DNA of 64,000 nucleotides, from positions 56,986 through 120,985 of the forward strand of contig NZ_BTHK01000009.1 of assembly GCF_033242365.1 (NCBI RefSeq). Direction: 5' to 3'. This DNA is from Lachnoanaerobaculum sanguinis. GTDB lineage: Bacteria; Bacillota; Clostridia; Lachnospirales; Lachnospiraceae. This document shows, piece by piece, positions 25,731 to 34,767 of the stretch. Below the pieces are notes generated by a model. That model saw only the letters and a program-made list of their open reading frames with translations, did not search any database and was not told the DNA's origin. How positions within the stretch are numbered: the first letter of the stretch is position 1; each line of letters begins with the position of its first letter. The translations under genes and the position numbers were made by a program.

Positions 25731-26951
25731 ATGAGTAGATTTGACACATATTTTCAGATGGAAGAAAAGGATATAGTTGAGTATACTTTATTAAAGGCAA
25801 CATCTATAGACTGGGATAAGGACAGCATGAAGGCTGTTATACCTAAAGAACATGGGAATTTAAACTATGTCTACAGAGTAACGGATGATAAGGGACATTC
25901 GATTTATATAAAGCAGGCAGGTACCGAAACAAGAATCTCAAAGGATATGAAGCCTTCCAGAGACAGAAACAGGCTGGAATCGGAGATTTTAATGTTACAG
26001 GAAAAATTTGCAAGCGGAATGGTACCATACATTTATTTTTATGATACTGTGATGTGTGCCTGCGGTATGGAGGACTGTTCAGACTTTTTAGTAATGCGTC
26101 AGGCAATGCTTGAGCATAAAATATATCCTCATTTTACAGAAAAGATAACGGACTTTTTGATAGAGACATTACTAAAGAGCAGTGATGTGGTAATAGACCA
26201 TAAAGAGAAGAAGGTAATCGGAGGGAAACTCGTTTCACCTGATCTTTGTGATATTACGGAAAAGCTTGTTTTTATGGAGCCATACAATGATCTCAATCAT
26301 AGAAATAATGTTTTTCCTCCAAATGCAGACTTTGTAAATAAGGAGCTTTATGAGGATAAGGCATTGCATTTTGAAGTTGCAAAGCTTAAATTCAATTTCA
26401 TGACAAATGCACAGGCGTTGATTCATGGAGATTTGCATACAGGTTCTATTTTTATAAAAGAAGACGGCTTAAAAGTATTTGATCCGGAGTTCGGTATACT
26501 TGGACCTTGTGGATATGATATCGGAAATGTTATAGCAAATCTTATTTTTGCCTATGACAACGGAATTGCTTACGAAAAGAAAGAGTTCACTGATTGGATT
26601 CTTAAATCAGTGGAAGAGGTCATAGATTTATTCATAGAAAAGTATAATAAATATTATGACGAGTGGGTAAGTGAGCCGATGGCAATGGTAGAAGGCTTTA
26701 AAGAGTACTATCTTGACGGTATTCTTAGAGACACGGCAGGATTTACCGGAACAGAGCTTCACAGAAGAACTGTAGGAATGGCCAATGTTACAGATGTAAC
26801 TACAATTGAAGATGAGAAAAAGAGACTTGTGGCTGAAAGAATAAATATTTTGGCAGGTAAGGAGTTTATAATGAAAGCGGACAGCTTTAAAAGTGGTAAA
26901 GATTATGTAGATACTATACTAAAGTGCAAAGCTTTGGCAGAGGAGTTATAA
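25731..26951 (+). CDS. mtnK: Methylthioribose-kinase-like sugar kinase
   Basis: Predicted to phosphorylate the anomeric O1 of a pentose-type sugar; S-methyl-5-thioribose is the known substrate of the family. At 406 residues it has the family length. Visible motifs are GNLNYVYRV (nucleotide loop), IYIKQA (ATP-binding Lys), ALIHGDLHTGSIF around residue 230 with the catalytic Asp, and KVFDPEFGILGPCGYDIGN with the metal-binding DPE near 251. The C-terminal ELHRRTVGMANVTDV also matches MtnK. It is followed without a gap by an MtnA-like isomerase. Here it sits behind a sugar transporter and before DhaK/DhaL genes, not with mtnB/C/D, so the true substrate may be methylthioribose, 5-deoxyribose or another pentose. 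Confidence 0.85.
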   Translation: MSRFDTYFQMEEKDIVEYTLLKATSIDWDKDSMKAVIPKEHGNLNYVYRVTDDKGHSIYIKQAGTETRISKDMKPSRDRNRLESEILMLQEKFASGMVPYIYFYDTVMCACGMEDCSDFLVMRQAMLEHKIYPHFTEKITDFLIETLLKSSDVVIDHKEKKVIGGKLVSPDLCDITEKLVFMEPYNDLNHRNNVFPPNADFVNKELYEDKALHFEVAKLKFNFMTNAQALIHGDLHTGSIFIKEDGLKVFDPEFGILGPCGYDIGNVIANLIFAYDNGIAYEKKEFTDWILKSVEEVIDLFIEKYNKYYDEWVSEPMAMVEGFKEYYLDGILRDTAGFTGTELHRRTVGMANVTDVTTIEDEKKRLVAERINILAGKEFIMKADSFKSGKDYVDTILKCKALAEEL

Positions 26952-28043
26952 ATGGGTATTGAAGAATTTTTTGATAAAATAATCTCTGTGAAAATGACGG
27001 AAGATAAGGAGCTGAATATTATTGACCAAACGCTTCTGCCGGGAGAGATAAAGAGAATAAACTTAAATACAAAGGAAGAAATCTGGGAAGCTATAAAGAA
27101 GCTTAGAGTACGTGGGGCTCCTGCAATAGGAGTATGTGCGGCATATGGTATTGCAAAGACGGCTTCACAGATAGAGGCAGACAACTATGCTGATTTTGAA
27201 AAAGAGTTTTTGGAATTAAAAGAGTATTTTGCCTCTTCCAGACCTACAGCAGTAAATCTTTTTTGGGCACTTAATAGAATGGAAGATGCCCTGAAAGCAA
27301 ATAAAGAAAAAAGCATTGATGAGATAAAGGAAGCTTTATTTAAAGAAGCTGAGGATATCAGAAATGAGGATGTTGAAATAAGCCGTGGAATAGGAGCTTT
27401 GGGATTTAAGCTTTTAAAAAAGCTTAAAAGAAACGGTAAAGAGATCGGTATAATGACTCACTGCAATGCCGGAACATTGGCGACAGCAAAGTACGGTACG
27501 GCGACAGCGCCGATGTATATGGCACTTGAAAACGGATTTAACGGTGATGATATGCATGTCTACTGTGATGAGACCAGACCTCTCTTGCAGGGTGCAAGGC
27601 TTACAGCATTTGAGCTTAGTAATGCCGGAATAAAGACGACATTACAATGTGACAATATGGCATCTATTTTAATGAAATCGGGTAAGATAGATATTATATT
27701 TGTAGGTTGTGACAGAGTGGCAAGAAACGGTGATGCGGCAAACAAGATCGGTACATCAGGACTCGCTATTATAGCAAAGCATTACGGCATTCCATTCTAT
27801 GTATGTGCACCTACATCAACTATTGATATGAAGGCTGAAAGTGATAAGGACATCCCTATAGAGATAAGAGATGGGGAAGAGATTACAGATATGTGGTATA
27901 AAGAGAGGATGGCACCTGAGAATATAGGTGTATATAATCCTGCATTTGATGTTACCGATCATTCACTTATAACAGGTATTATTACCGAAAAGGGTATTTG
28001 TAAATATCCATTTGATAAGGCATTTAAGGAATTGGGACTTTAG
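26952..28043 (+). CDS. mtnA: Methylthioribose-1-phosphate-isomerase-like aldose-1-phosphate isomerase
   Basis: Converts an aldose-1-phosphate to a ketose-1-phosphate in the MtnA/eIF2B-like isomerase family. The 363 residues include LRVRGAPAIGVCAAYGIA, the catalytic Cys in THCNAGTLAT (residue 171), DETRPLLQGARLTAFEL and the catalytic Asp in GCDRVARNGDAANKIGT (residue 254). These match authentic MtnA well. Archaeal ribose-1,5-bisphosphate isomerases belong to the same superfamily, so a bisphosphate substrate is an alternative, relevant because a PfkB kinase ends this operon. The ATG directly follows the kinase stop and uses a GAGGAG site in its end, showing tight coupling. Confidence 0.85.
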   Translation: MGIEEFFDKIISVKMTEDKELNIIDQTLLPGEIKRINLNTKEEIWEAIKKLRVRGAPAIGVCAAYGIAKTASQIEADNYADFEKEFLELKEYFASSRPTAVNLFWALNRMEDALKANKEKSIDEIKEALFKEAEDIRNEDVEISRGIGALGFKLLKKLKRNGKEIGIMTHCNAGTLATAKYGTATAPMYMALENGFNGDDMHVYCDETRPLLQGARLTAFELSNAGIKTTLQCDNMASILMKSGKIDIIFVGCDRVARNGDAANKIGTSGLAIIAKHYGIPFYVCAPTSTIDMKAESDKDIPIEIRDGEEITDMWYKERMAPENIGVYNPAFDVTDHSLITGIITEKGICKYPFDKAFKELGL

Positions 28044-28060
28044 GACAGATAGGAGATAAT

Positions 28061-29050
28061 ATGAAGAAGATAATCAATGTTCCTGAGAATTATACAGATG
28101 ATATGTTAAAAGGCATTTATAGTGCACATAAGCAGGTTAAGTATGTAGCAGATGACCTCAGATGCTATTGTATAGCAGATAAAAAACCCGGTAAGGTGGC
28201 AATCGTAACAGGTGGAGGTACCGGACATTTACCGCTATTCCTCGGATATGTAGGTGAAAACCTGCTTGACGGTTGTGGTGTGGGAAGCGTTTTCCAGTCA
28301 CCTTCGGCAGAGCAGATATATGAGATATCAAAGGAAGTGGAAGCGGGAAGCGGAATACTCTATCTATACGGAAATTATACCGGAGATATTATGAACTTTG
28401 ATATGGCGGCTGAAATGCTTGAGATGGATGATATAAAGACCAGAAGCATTGTAGGTGCCGATGATGTACTCTCAAACAAGCTCCCTGAAACCAGAAGAGG
28501 TGTTGCGGGCATATTCTTTATGTATAAGTATGCAGGTGCGGCAGCGGCAAATATGGGAAGCCTTGATGAAGTATATGAGGCGGCAAATACAGCTAAACAA
28601 AATACAAGGACTGTGGGATTTGCATTGACACCATGTGTTATACCTGAGCTTGGACATGCCAATTTCTCTTTGGCGGAGAATGAAATGGCATTCGGTATGG
28701 GAATTCACGGTGAGCCGGGAGTTTGGAACGGAGATATAAAGAGCGCAAAAGAACTTGCAGATGAAGCCGTGGGAGAAATCCTTGATGATATAGAAATAGG
28801 AAACGGTGATGAAGTTGCAGTACTTATAAACGGACTTGGTGCAAGCAGCATAGAAGAGCTTTATATACTTTCAGGAGAAGTGAGCGGGATATTGGCCTCA
28901 AAGGGTATAAAGATCTATAAAACATTTGTAGGTGAGTATGCAACAAGTATGGAGATGGCAGGTGCATCCATATCTATTTGTAAGTTAAACAGTGACAAGG
29001 AAAAGGCTTGGCTTGATATGGAAGTAAAGACTCCATTTATCAGATTATAG
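28061..29050 (+). CDS. dhaK: DhaK-like dihydroxyacetone kinase subunit
   Basis: Binds a short-chain ketose or aldehyde covalently for phosphorylation by a DhaL-bound nucleotide. The 329 residues contain GGGTGHLPLFLGYVG (substrate-loop His near residue 53) and MGIHGEPG, whose His216 corresponds to the histidine that forms the hemiaminal bond in known DhaK proteins. LYLYGNYTGDIMNFDMA is also family-typical. The first motif has HLP where classical DhaK has HEP, and the C-terminus is short, which hints at a substrate other than dihydroxyacetone. A DhaL gene follows 8 bases downstream but no DhaM phosphotransferase subunit is present, so ATP is the likely donor. Confidence 0.85.
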   Translation: MKKIINVPENYTDDMLKGIYSAHKQVKYVADDLRCYCIADKKPGKVAIVTGGGTGHLPLFLGYVGENLLDGCGVGSVFQSPSAEQIYEISKEVEAGSGILYLYGNYTGDIMNFDMAAEMLEMDDIKTRSIVGADDVLSNKLPETRRGVAGIFFMYKYAGAAAANMGSLDEVYEAANTAKQNTRTVGFALTPCVIPELGHANFSLAENEMAFGMGIHGEPGVWNGDIKSAKELADEAVGEILDDIEIGNGDEVAVLINGLGASSIEELYILSGEVSGILASKGIKIYKTFVGEYATSMEMAGASISICKLNSDKEKAWLDMEVKTPFIRL

Positions 29051-29058
29051 GAGTTGTT

Positions 29059-29697
29059 ATGACAGAGATTAGAATAGAGGATCTTCCGGAATTATTTGAG
29101 TCTATAGCTAAGGTGTTTGTCGAGAAAAAAGATGAACTATGTGCAATGGATGCAAATATGGGCGACGGTGATCTTGGGCTTACTATGAGTAAGGGCTACA
29201 GTGCAATGCCTGATCTTATAAGAGAAAATACGGTAGAAAATAATGTGGGAAAGACATTGTTTAAGGCAGGCATGAAGATGGCTTCAGTGGTACCCTCAAC
29301 AATGGGCACATTGATGGCAAGCGGTATAATGGAAGCCGGCAAGTCATTAAATGAAAAGGATAAAATAGACGCCAAAGATTTGGCGGTTTATTTTGAAAGC
29401 TTTGCAGCAGGAATCAAGAAAAGAGGAAAATGTGAGGCAGGAGACAGAACAATATATGATGCACTTGTATTGGCAGGTGAAAGAGCAAAAGAAGCAGCAG
29501 ACGGAAGTTTGCTTGATGTAGCAAGTGCGGCACTAAAGGGTGCGGATGAAGGTGTTGAAGCTACAAAAGATATGTTGCCTAAGTTTGGCAAGGCTGCGGT
29601 ATTTTCTGCTAAAGCAAAAGGCATTGCAGATCAGGGAGCTGTAGCGGGATACCTGATGGTAAAAGGGGTATGTCTATTTTTAGAAAGTAAGAGTTGA
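29059..29697 (+). CDS. dhaL: DhaL-like ATP/ADP-binding kinase subunit
   Basis: Nucleotide-binding partner of the preceding DhaK-like protein. The 212 residues form the all-helical DhaL barrel. The Mg-binding motif DANMGDGDLGLTMSKG lies at residues ~31-46, followed by GTLMASGIMEAGK, CEAGDRTIYDAL (nucleotide contact) and the C-terminal GAVAGYLMVKG. In PTS-linked systems DhaL keeps ADP bound and is re-phosphorylated by DhaM; in ATP-dependent enzymes it exchanges nucleotide. With no DhaM here, the second mode is more likely. An AGGAG site precedes the ATG, and the next gene starts 3 bases after the stop. Confidence 0.88.
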   Translation: MTEIRIEDLPELFESIAKVFVEKKDELCAMDANMGDGDLGLTMSKGYSAMPDLIRENTVENNVGKTLFKAGMKMASVVPSTMGTLMASGIMEAGKSLNEKDKIDAKDLAVYFESFAAGIKKRGKCEAGDRTIYDALVLAGERAKEAADGSLLDVASAALKGADEGVEATKDMLPKFGKAAVFSAKAKGIADQGAVAGYLMVKGVCLFLESKS

Positions 29698-29699
29698 TA

Positions 29700-30587
29700 A
29701 TGAAGGTACTTAATTTCGGTTCACTAAATCTGGATTATGTATATGATGTAGATCATTTTGTGAGAGAGGGAGAGACCATATCCTCAGCAGACATGAATGT
29801 ATTTTGTGGAGGAAAAGGGCTTAACCAGTCTGTGGCATTGGCAAAGGCAGGTGTTAAAGTATACCATGCAGGAGCGGTGGGAAGTGCAGACGGAGCTATG
29901 CTTTTGGAGGCGCTTTCAGAGGTAGGAGTAGATATATCTTACATAAAAAGGTACGATATGCCATCAGGACATGCCATCATACAAAAAAACAGAGCAGGTA
30001 ATAATTGCATACTTTTATATGGAGGTGCAAATCAAAATATAGACATTGACTTTATCAAAGAGGTATTAAAGGATTTTGATAAAGGAGATATACTTTTACT
30101 TCAAAATGAGGTGAGTAATCTTTCATTTATTATAGATGAGGGATATAAAAGGGGAATGAGCATTGTATTAAACCCTTCACCTATAAATGAAAAGATATTT
30201 GAATGTGATTTGGAAAAGGTGGAATACCTTATACTCAATGAGATAGAGGCTGCGGATATACTTGGAGCCTCAGACACCGGTGAAGATGAGCTGATAGAGA
30301 AGTTGACAAAAAGATTCCCGGGAATGAAGATAGTGTTGACTTTGGGAGAGAAGGGCTCTGTATATGTGGACAAGACTCAGAAGATAAGACAGGAAATATA
30401 CAAGGCTGATGTAGTTGACACTACGGCAGCAGGTGATACCTTCACAGGCTATTTTATAGCAGGGCTGGTTGCAGGCACAGATGTTGCAGGAGCACTCAAA
30501 CAAGCGGCAAAGGCTGCAAGTATTACAGTAAGCAGAAAAGGTGCATCACCAAGTATCCCTTTTGCCAAAGAGGTTTGCGAAAGATAA
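29700..30587 (+). CDS. PfkB/ribokinase-family carbohydrate kinase
   Basis: Last gene of the sugar operon. The 295 residues show the first PfkB signature as FCGGKGLNQSVALAKAG near residue 38 and the second as DTTAAGDTFTGYFIAGL near residue 240, with the catalytic Asp in AGDTF. The family phosphorylates ribose, fructose-1-phosphate, ribose-1-phosphate, nucleosides and others, and the substrate cannot be read directly. The N-terminal NFGSLNLDYVYDVDHFVREGET is ribokinase-like. The open frame starts at a TTG 6 bases earlier, inside dhaL; I prefer ATG 29700. In context it may add a second phosphate to the pentose or act on a product of the upstream enzymes. Confidence 0.85.
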   Translation: MKVLNFGSLNLDYVYDVDHFVREGETISSADMNVFCGGKGLNQSVALAKAGVKVYHAGAVGSADGAMLLEALSEVGVDISYIKRYDMPSGHAIIQKNRAGNNCILLYGGANQNIDIDFIKEVLKDFDKGDILLLQNEVSNLSFIIDEGYKRGMSIVLNPSPINEKIFECDLEKVEYLILNEIEAADILGASDTGEDELIEKLTKRFPGMKIVLTLGEKGSVYVDKTQKIRQEIYKADVVDTTAAGDTFTGYFIAGLVAGTDVAGALKQAAKAASITVSRKGASPSIPFAKEVCER

Positions 30588-30663
30588 TATATTTCATCGT
30601 TGTTGAAGAGCAACGTATTCATGATTCAGATATGGCTTAAAATTTATATAGTGGGTATAGTAT

Positions 30664-30709
30664 AAACGGGTGATAAAATCGTTAAGAAATATGATTTTAT
30701 CACCCGTTT
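30664..30709. terminator. Bidirectional terminator with 17-bp perfect stem
   Basis: AAACGGGTGATAAAATC pairs perfectly with GATTTTATCACCCGTTT around a 12-base loop beginning GTTAAGAAAT. It can end both the sugar operon and the minus-strand Rpn gene. A diverged copy with the same loop lies at 42322-42364, as part of the long direct repeat. The 30588-30663 interval holds no gene. Confidence 0.75.
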
Positions 30710-30772
30710 ATCAGTTCCAATATTTTATATAAATTTATTTAGTACATTTACAGGAAATAATATATTAAAACA

Positions 30773-31690
30773 TCACTGCAAAATATTATATTCCATTAAC
30801 AACTTATATCTGTAATCTTTGTCGGTGTTGGCTCTGCGAAGCTTATCAATATCACCTTCATTTAACAGCAGTTCATTAAGTTTACTGACCATATCGGCAC
30901 CTTCCTGCCTGCCTTTTTCAAGACCTTTTTCCAATCCTTTTTCTAATCCTTTTTCTAATCCTTTTTCAATTCCTCTATTTTCAATAATATCAAGAACTTC
31001 ACACATATATTTGGCCTCCTTTTCATTAGCTTCATTTATTGAATTTTCAAATCTTTTATCACCTGTCATAACGGACATAAGGGTAAGCAATTCATTTATA
31101 TGCTTTATTGTATAATCTTTTGGATTATATGAGTTGTTTGTACGTAATTGATGTAAATAATCCACCAGTATCCTGAAATCACTTTTAAATAATGCTGTCT
31201 TCTCTTCATCCAGGTATGCTATCTCAAAAAGATTGATTCTATAATCATTTACAAAAGGTTTTAATCTGTCATCAACTTTAACTATGTCGATTATATTAAT
31301 CGGATAGTTCCATCTTTTTTTGTATCCTAAATATAATACCAAGGTAATCACAGGGTATTTGGTTTTATATCTGTATCGCTTTTTTGTTTGTCGTCCATAC
31401 TCGGTACCGTCATAGCTGATTACTCTTAAAGGCATCAGCTTATCCGGCACGGTCTGATTTTCAAAACCGAATAAAGCAATATTTATACGATTGTGTTGCC
31501 AAAACTTGGAAACATCTCTATCCTGAGAATGGACGCTACCGTCAATCTTTAACATGCTGCTTGTAGGTGTATCAAGTAGAGAATTTTCATCCACTACATT
31601 TTCGCCATTAAATAAAAGTACATTTACTATGTCGGAAAAGACATCATTGAATTGTTCCAACATCTTTTGTGATATATCTTTCTCTTGCAT
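30773..31690 (-). CDS. Rpn-family PD-(D/E)XK nuclease / transposase-like protein, copy 1 (305 aa)
   Basis: Resembles the Rpn (YhgA-like, PDDEXK) family, some members of which are DNA nucleases that promote RecA-independent recombination. The text supporting this is the N-terminal SDIVNVLLFNGENVVDENSLLDT, YPVITLVLYLGYKKRWNYP in the core and the typical tail of charged repeats. That tail reads GIEKGLEKGLEKGLEKGLEK before GRQEGADMVSKLNELLL. The second copy at 42443 lacks three of the GLEK units but is otherwise close to identical. The ATG follows AAAGGAGCAGATT on the minus strand. No inverted terminal repeats are visible, so it is not a classical insertion sequence. Confidence 0.75.
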   Translation of the reverse strand: MQEKDISQKMLEQFNDVFSDIVNVLLFNGENVVDENSLLDTPTSSMLKIDGSVHSQDRDVSKFWQHNRINIALFGFENQTVPDKLMPLRVISYDGTEYGRQTKKRYRYKTKYPVITLVLYLGYKKRWNYPINIIDIVKVDDRLKPFVNDYRINLFEIAYLDEEKTALFKSDFRILVDYLHQLRTNNSYNPKDYTIKHINELLTLMSVMTGDKRFENSINEANEKEAKYMCEVLDIIENRGIEKGLEKGLEKGLEKGLEKGRQEGADMVSKLNELLLNEGDIDKLRRANTDKDYRYKLLMEYNILQ

Positions 31691-31989
31691 AATCTGCTCC
31701 TTTATTATATCAAAGAAATATTTTAGAATCCACGTTACGATAAAACTTAAGAATATAAGTATAGAAATTTTATAAAAAAGCCATGTGGGATTATTGTTAA
31801 ATCCTTTTATATCTTTATTATACCAATTAAAAATCTTATTACAATACTGTGATTGAAGACTAAAGTTATTTTTATATAGTAAATAAATTACAAGAATAAA
31901 TATAAATAAAAATATAGAAATGCAGGTATTTTTAAAGGACAGCTAGTGTAGTAAAATAAAATTATAGAAAAAAGATAAGAGGAGGAGAT

Positions 31990-34767
31990 ATGCTGGAGGC
32001 TTTGTGGGCAAAGAAAGAAGAAAAAGACGGATTAATGTATTGGTTACCGCTCACGGTTCATTTAGAAGATACCGGAAGAATTATGGGACTTTTGTGGGAA
32101 CATTGGATGAGTGAGGGGCAAAAGATAACTATTGCGGATGATACGGATATTGGAAAGCAGATTGCAATATTTACAGGTGCAATTCATGATATCGGCAAGG
32201 CAAGTCCGGCTTTTCAGCTAAAGAAAGGTTTTGCAAATTCTAAAGACTTAGATAATGAGCTGACAGAAAAACTGGTAAGGGCAGGGTTTATAGGCATTGA
32301 CTCACCTGATTTGCTCTCATCACCTGAAAAAACACCGCACGGACTTGCAGGAGAGGTGATACTAAGTGTATTAAGCGACAGATTTAAAAAGGAAAATGAC
32401 ATAGGTTCTATTGTAGGCGGACATCATGGCAGACCTATAGACAATAAAAGCATTATATCTGAAACACTTGCATCATATAAGAAAAATCTCTTCCAAAGTG
32501 AAAATGAGGACAGTGATATATATAAAAAATGGTTAGGTCTGCATACAGAAATTTTAAACAATGCATTAAAAAGCAGCAGTTTTAAAAGATGTGAGGATGT
32601 ACCGGTACTCTCACAGCCTGCACAGGCAATGCTTCTTGGGCTTTTGACAATGGCAGACTGGATCGCCAGTAATACATACTTCTTCCCACTGATTGGGATT
32701 TTTGATGATACTGATATTGATATGGACAAGAGATGCGAGCATGGTTTTACAAAATGGAGATATTCAAATCAAAGTGATATGTGGTTGCCGGAAATATATG
32801 CTGATTGTAATGGCTTGTTTAAGGAGAGATTCGGTTTTGAACCAAGAGATGTGCAATCAATATTTGCACAGACAATCAGTGACGCTAAAAATCCGGGGCT
32901 TGTAATACTGGAGGCTCCTATGGGACTTGGGAAAACAGAAGCAGCACTTGTGGGTGCTGAAGAGCTTGCTGTAAAGTCAGGAAGATGCGGACTGTTTTTC
33001 GGATTACCGACACAGGCGACATCAAATGGTATATTTCCAAGAATAATCAGTTGGCTAAAAAATCAGAGCGTGGAATTAGGTGAAAAAAGAGGATTAAGAC
33101 TGGTACATGGCAAGGCTTTTTTAAATGAGGAATATAATAATCTTACGAGTGCTTCAAATATAGATGTTGATGGAGATAATGAAGGCAGAGAAGGTTTTGT
33201 AGTAAATCAGTGGTTTTGTGGTAAGAAGACAGCTATAATGGATGATTTTGTAGTAGGTACTGTAGATCAGCTTTTGATGATGGCACTGAGACAGAAGCAT
33301 TTGGCACTAAGGCATCTTGGACTCAGTAAAAAGGTTGTAGTAATTGATGAGGTACATGCTTATGATGCATATATGGATCAATATTTAAATATGGCACTTG
33401 AATGGCTTGGAGCTTACAATGTACCGGTAATACTGTTATCGGCAACATTACCGAAGAAGAGTAGAGTGGATTTTATAATGCATTACTTGACGGGTAAGGG
33501 GGTTAAGTTTAGCAAAGAGGATATGAGCAGTCTGATGGTAGAAGATTACCCTTTGATTACTTACACTGATAATGATAAAGCATTAAATGTAAAGGACTTT
33601 GAACCGATAGAAGATAAGAGAATCGAGATAAAATATACGGATACCGAGAATTTGCCTAAGCTAATGGACTCCCTGCTTGACGGGGGAGGTAATGCCGGTG
33701 TTATTGTAAATACAGTGAAAAAAGCACAGGATATTGCCAAAGAGCTGTCGGAAAAGTTTGGTGATGAAAAAGTTATGTTACTTCATTCTTCGTTTATAGC
33801 TACGGACAGAGTGAAAAATGAAGAAAAGTTGATGAAATATCTTGGTAAATACGGAGATAGACCAAAGAAGCTAATTGTAGTAGGAACACAGGTTATAGAG
33901 CAGTCTTTAGACATTGATTTTGATGTAATGATAAGTGATATTGCACCGGTAGACTTATTGATACAAAGAATGGGAAGACTCCATAGACATACAAGAGATA
34001 ATAGACCAAAGAAGCATGAAAAACCTGTGATATATGTTGTAGGTAATGACAAGAACCTAGAATTTGAAACAGGCTCAAAAGCAGTATATGGAGGATATTT
34101 ATTGACAAGGACAGGTTACTTTCTTGGAGATAACATAAGGCTTCCAAGTGATATATCAAGATTTGTACAAGTAGTCTATGATGAGAATATAGAACCGGAT
34201 CTACCTGATGAATTGAGAGCAAAGTATTATGAATATAAAAAAGAATATGAGGATGTTATAAAAGGCAAAAAGGACAGAGCAACAAGCTATAGACTCAAGA
34301 GCCCGAGGCTGAAAAAACATAGAGTCAATGGGATGGATTTGATAGGTTGGCTAGAAAATAACAGTAAGAATTACGGTGATGAAGACGGTAACTCACAAGT
34401 CAGAGATACACAGGATACCATAGAAGTAATTGCATTAAAGAAGATTAGAGACGGTTATACTACTTTTGACAGTAGTGAGGACATATCAAATAGTATAGAA
34501 GATGTAAAAACAGCAAAAAAACTTGCAAGTTGTACAATAAAACTTCCAAACAGACTCTCAAAGACCTATAATATAGACAAGACTATACGAGAGTTAGAAG
34601 ATTTTTACATAAACAATTTGCAAAAATGGGATAATTCGGCATGGCTAAAGGGAACTTTATGTGCAATGTTTGATGAGAATAACGAGTGCAGTATAAATGG
34701 AGTAAATATGGTATATGACAAAAAATATGGTTTGATATTAAAGGGGGAAGATGATGCCAAGGTATAA
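31990..34767 (+). CDS. cas3: Type I-E CRISPR helicase-nuclease Cas3
   Basis: Recruited by Cascade to unwind and degrade target DNA. The 925 residues begin with an HD nuclease domain: FTGAIHDIGKASPAF carries the HD pair, and IVGGHHGRP supplies further metal-binding histidines. The helicase follows with EAPMGLGKTEAAL (motif I), VVIDEVHAYDAYM (motif II, DEVH), LLSATLPKKS (motif III), QVIEQSLDIDFDV and LIQRMGRLHRH (motif VI). All motifs look intact. It is the first gene of the cas operon, with a strong GAGGAGGAG site. Its 3' end overlaps cas8e. No clear promoter was found in 31856-31989, which is AT-rich and gene-free. Confidence 0.95.
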   Translation: MLEALWAKKEEKDGLMYWLPLTVHLEDTGRIMGLLWEHWMSEGQKITIADDTDIGKQIAIFTGAIHDIGKASPAFQLKKGFANSKDLDNELTEKLVRAGFIGIDSPDLLSSPEKTPHGLAGEVILSVLSDRFKKENDIGSIVGGHHGRPIDNKSIISETLASYKKNLFQSENEDSDIYKKWLGLHTEILNNALKSSSFKRCEDVPVLSQPAQAMLLGLLTMADWIASNTYFFPLIGIFDDTDIDMDKRCEHGFTKWRYSNQSDMWLPEIYADCNGLFKERFGFEPRDVQSIFAQTISDAKNPGLVILEAPMGLGKTEAALVGAEELAVKSGRCGLFFGLPTQATSNGIFPRIISWLKNQSVELGEKRGLRLVHGKAFLNEEYNNLTSASNIDVDGDNEGREGFVVNQWFCGKKTAIMDDFVVGTVDQLLMMALRQKHLALRHLGLSKKVVVIDEVHAYDAYMDQYLNMALEWLGAYNVPVILLSATLPKKSRVDFIMHYLTGKGVKFSKEDMSSLMVEDYPLITYTDNDKALNVKDFEPIEDKRIEIKYTDTENLPKLMDSLLDGGGNAGVIVNTVKKAQDIAKELSEKFGDEKVMLLHSSFIATDRVKNEEKLMKYLGKYGDRPKKLIVVGTQVIEQSLDIDFDVMISDIAPVDLLIQRMGRLHRHTRDNRPKKHEKPVIYVVGNDKNLEFETGSKAVYGGYLLTRTGYFLGDNIRLPSDISRFVQVVYDENIEPDLPDELRAKYYEYKKEYEDVIKGKKDRATSYRLKSPRLKKHRVNGMDLIGWLENNSKNYGDEDGNSQVRDTQDTIEVIALKKIRDGYTTFDSSEDISNSIEDVKTAKKLASCTIKLPNRLSKTYNIDKTIRELEDFYINNLQKWDNSAWLKGTLCAMFDENNECSINGVNMVYDKKYGLILKGEDDAKV

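Larger units (their letters stand above)
30647..31855. repeat. Left copy of ~1.2 kb direct repeat flanking the CRISPR-Cas locus
   Basis: This stretch carries a hairpin, an Rpn-family gene and 165 bases upstream of that gene. A copy in the same orientation lies at 42301-43489. The two are nearly identical through the gene and its upstream region, ending sharply after ACTGTGATTG (31855 and 43489) at the same distance from each start codon. The downstream ends are more diverged. The repeats enclose the complete cas operon and array. Confidence 0.85.

Noticed and set aside
30773..31690. Rpn gene as a classical insertion sequence transposase
   Set aside because: No terminal inverted repeats or target-site duplications are visible; family knowledge points to a PD-(D/E)XK nuclease.
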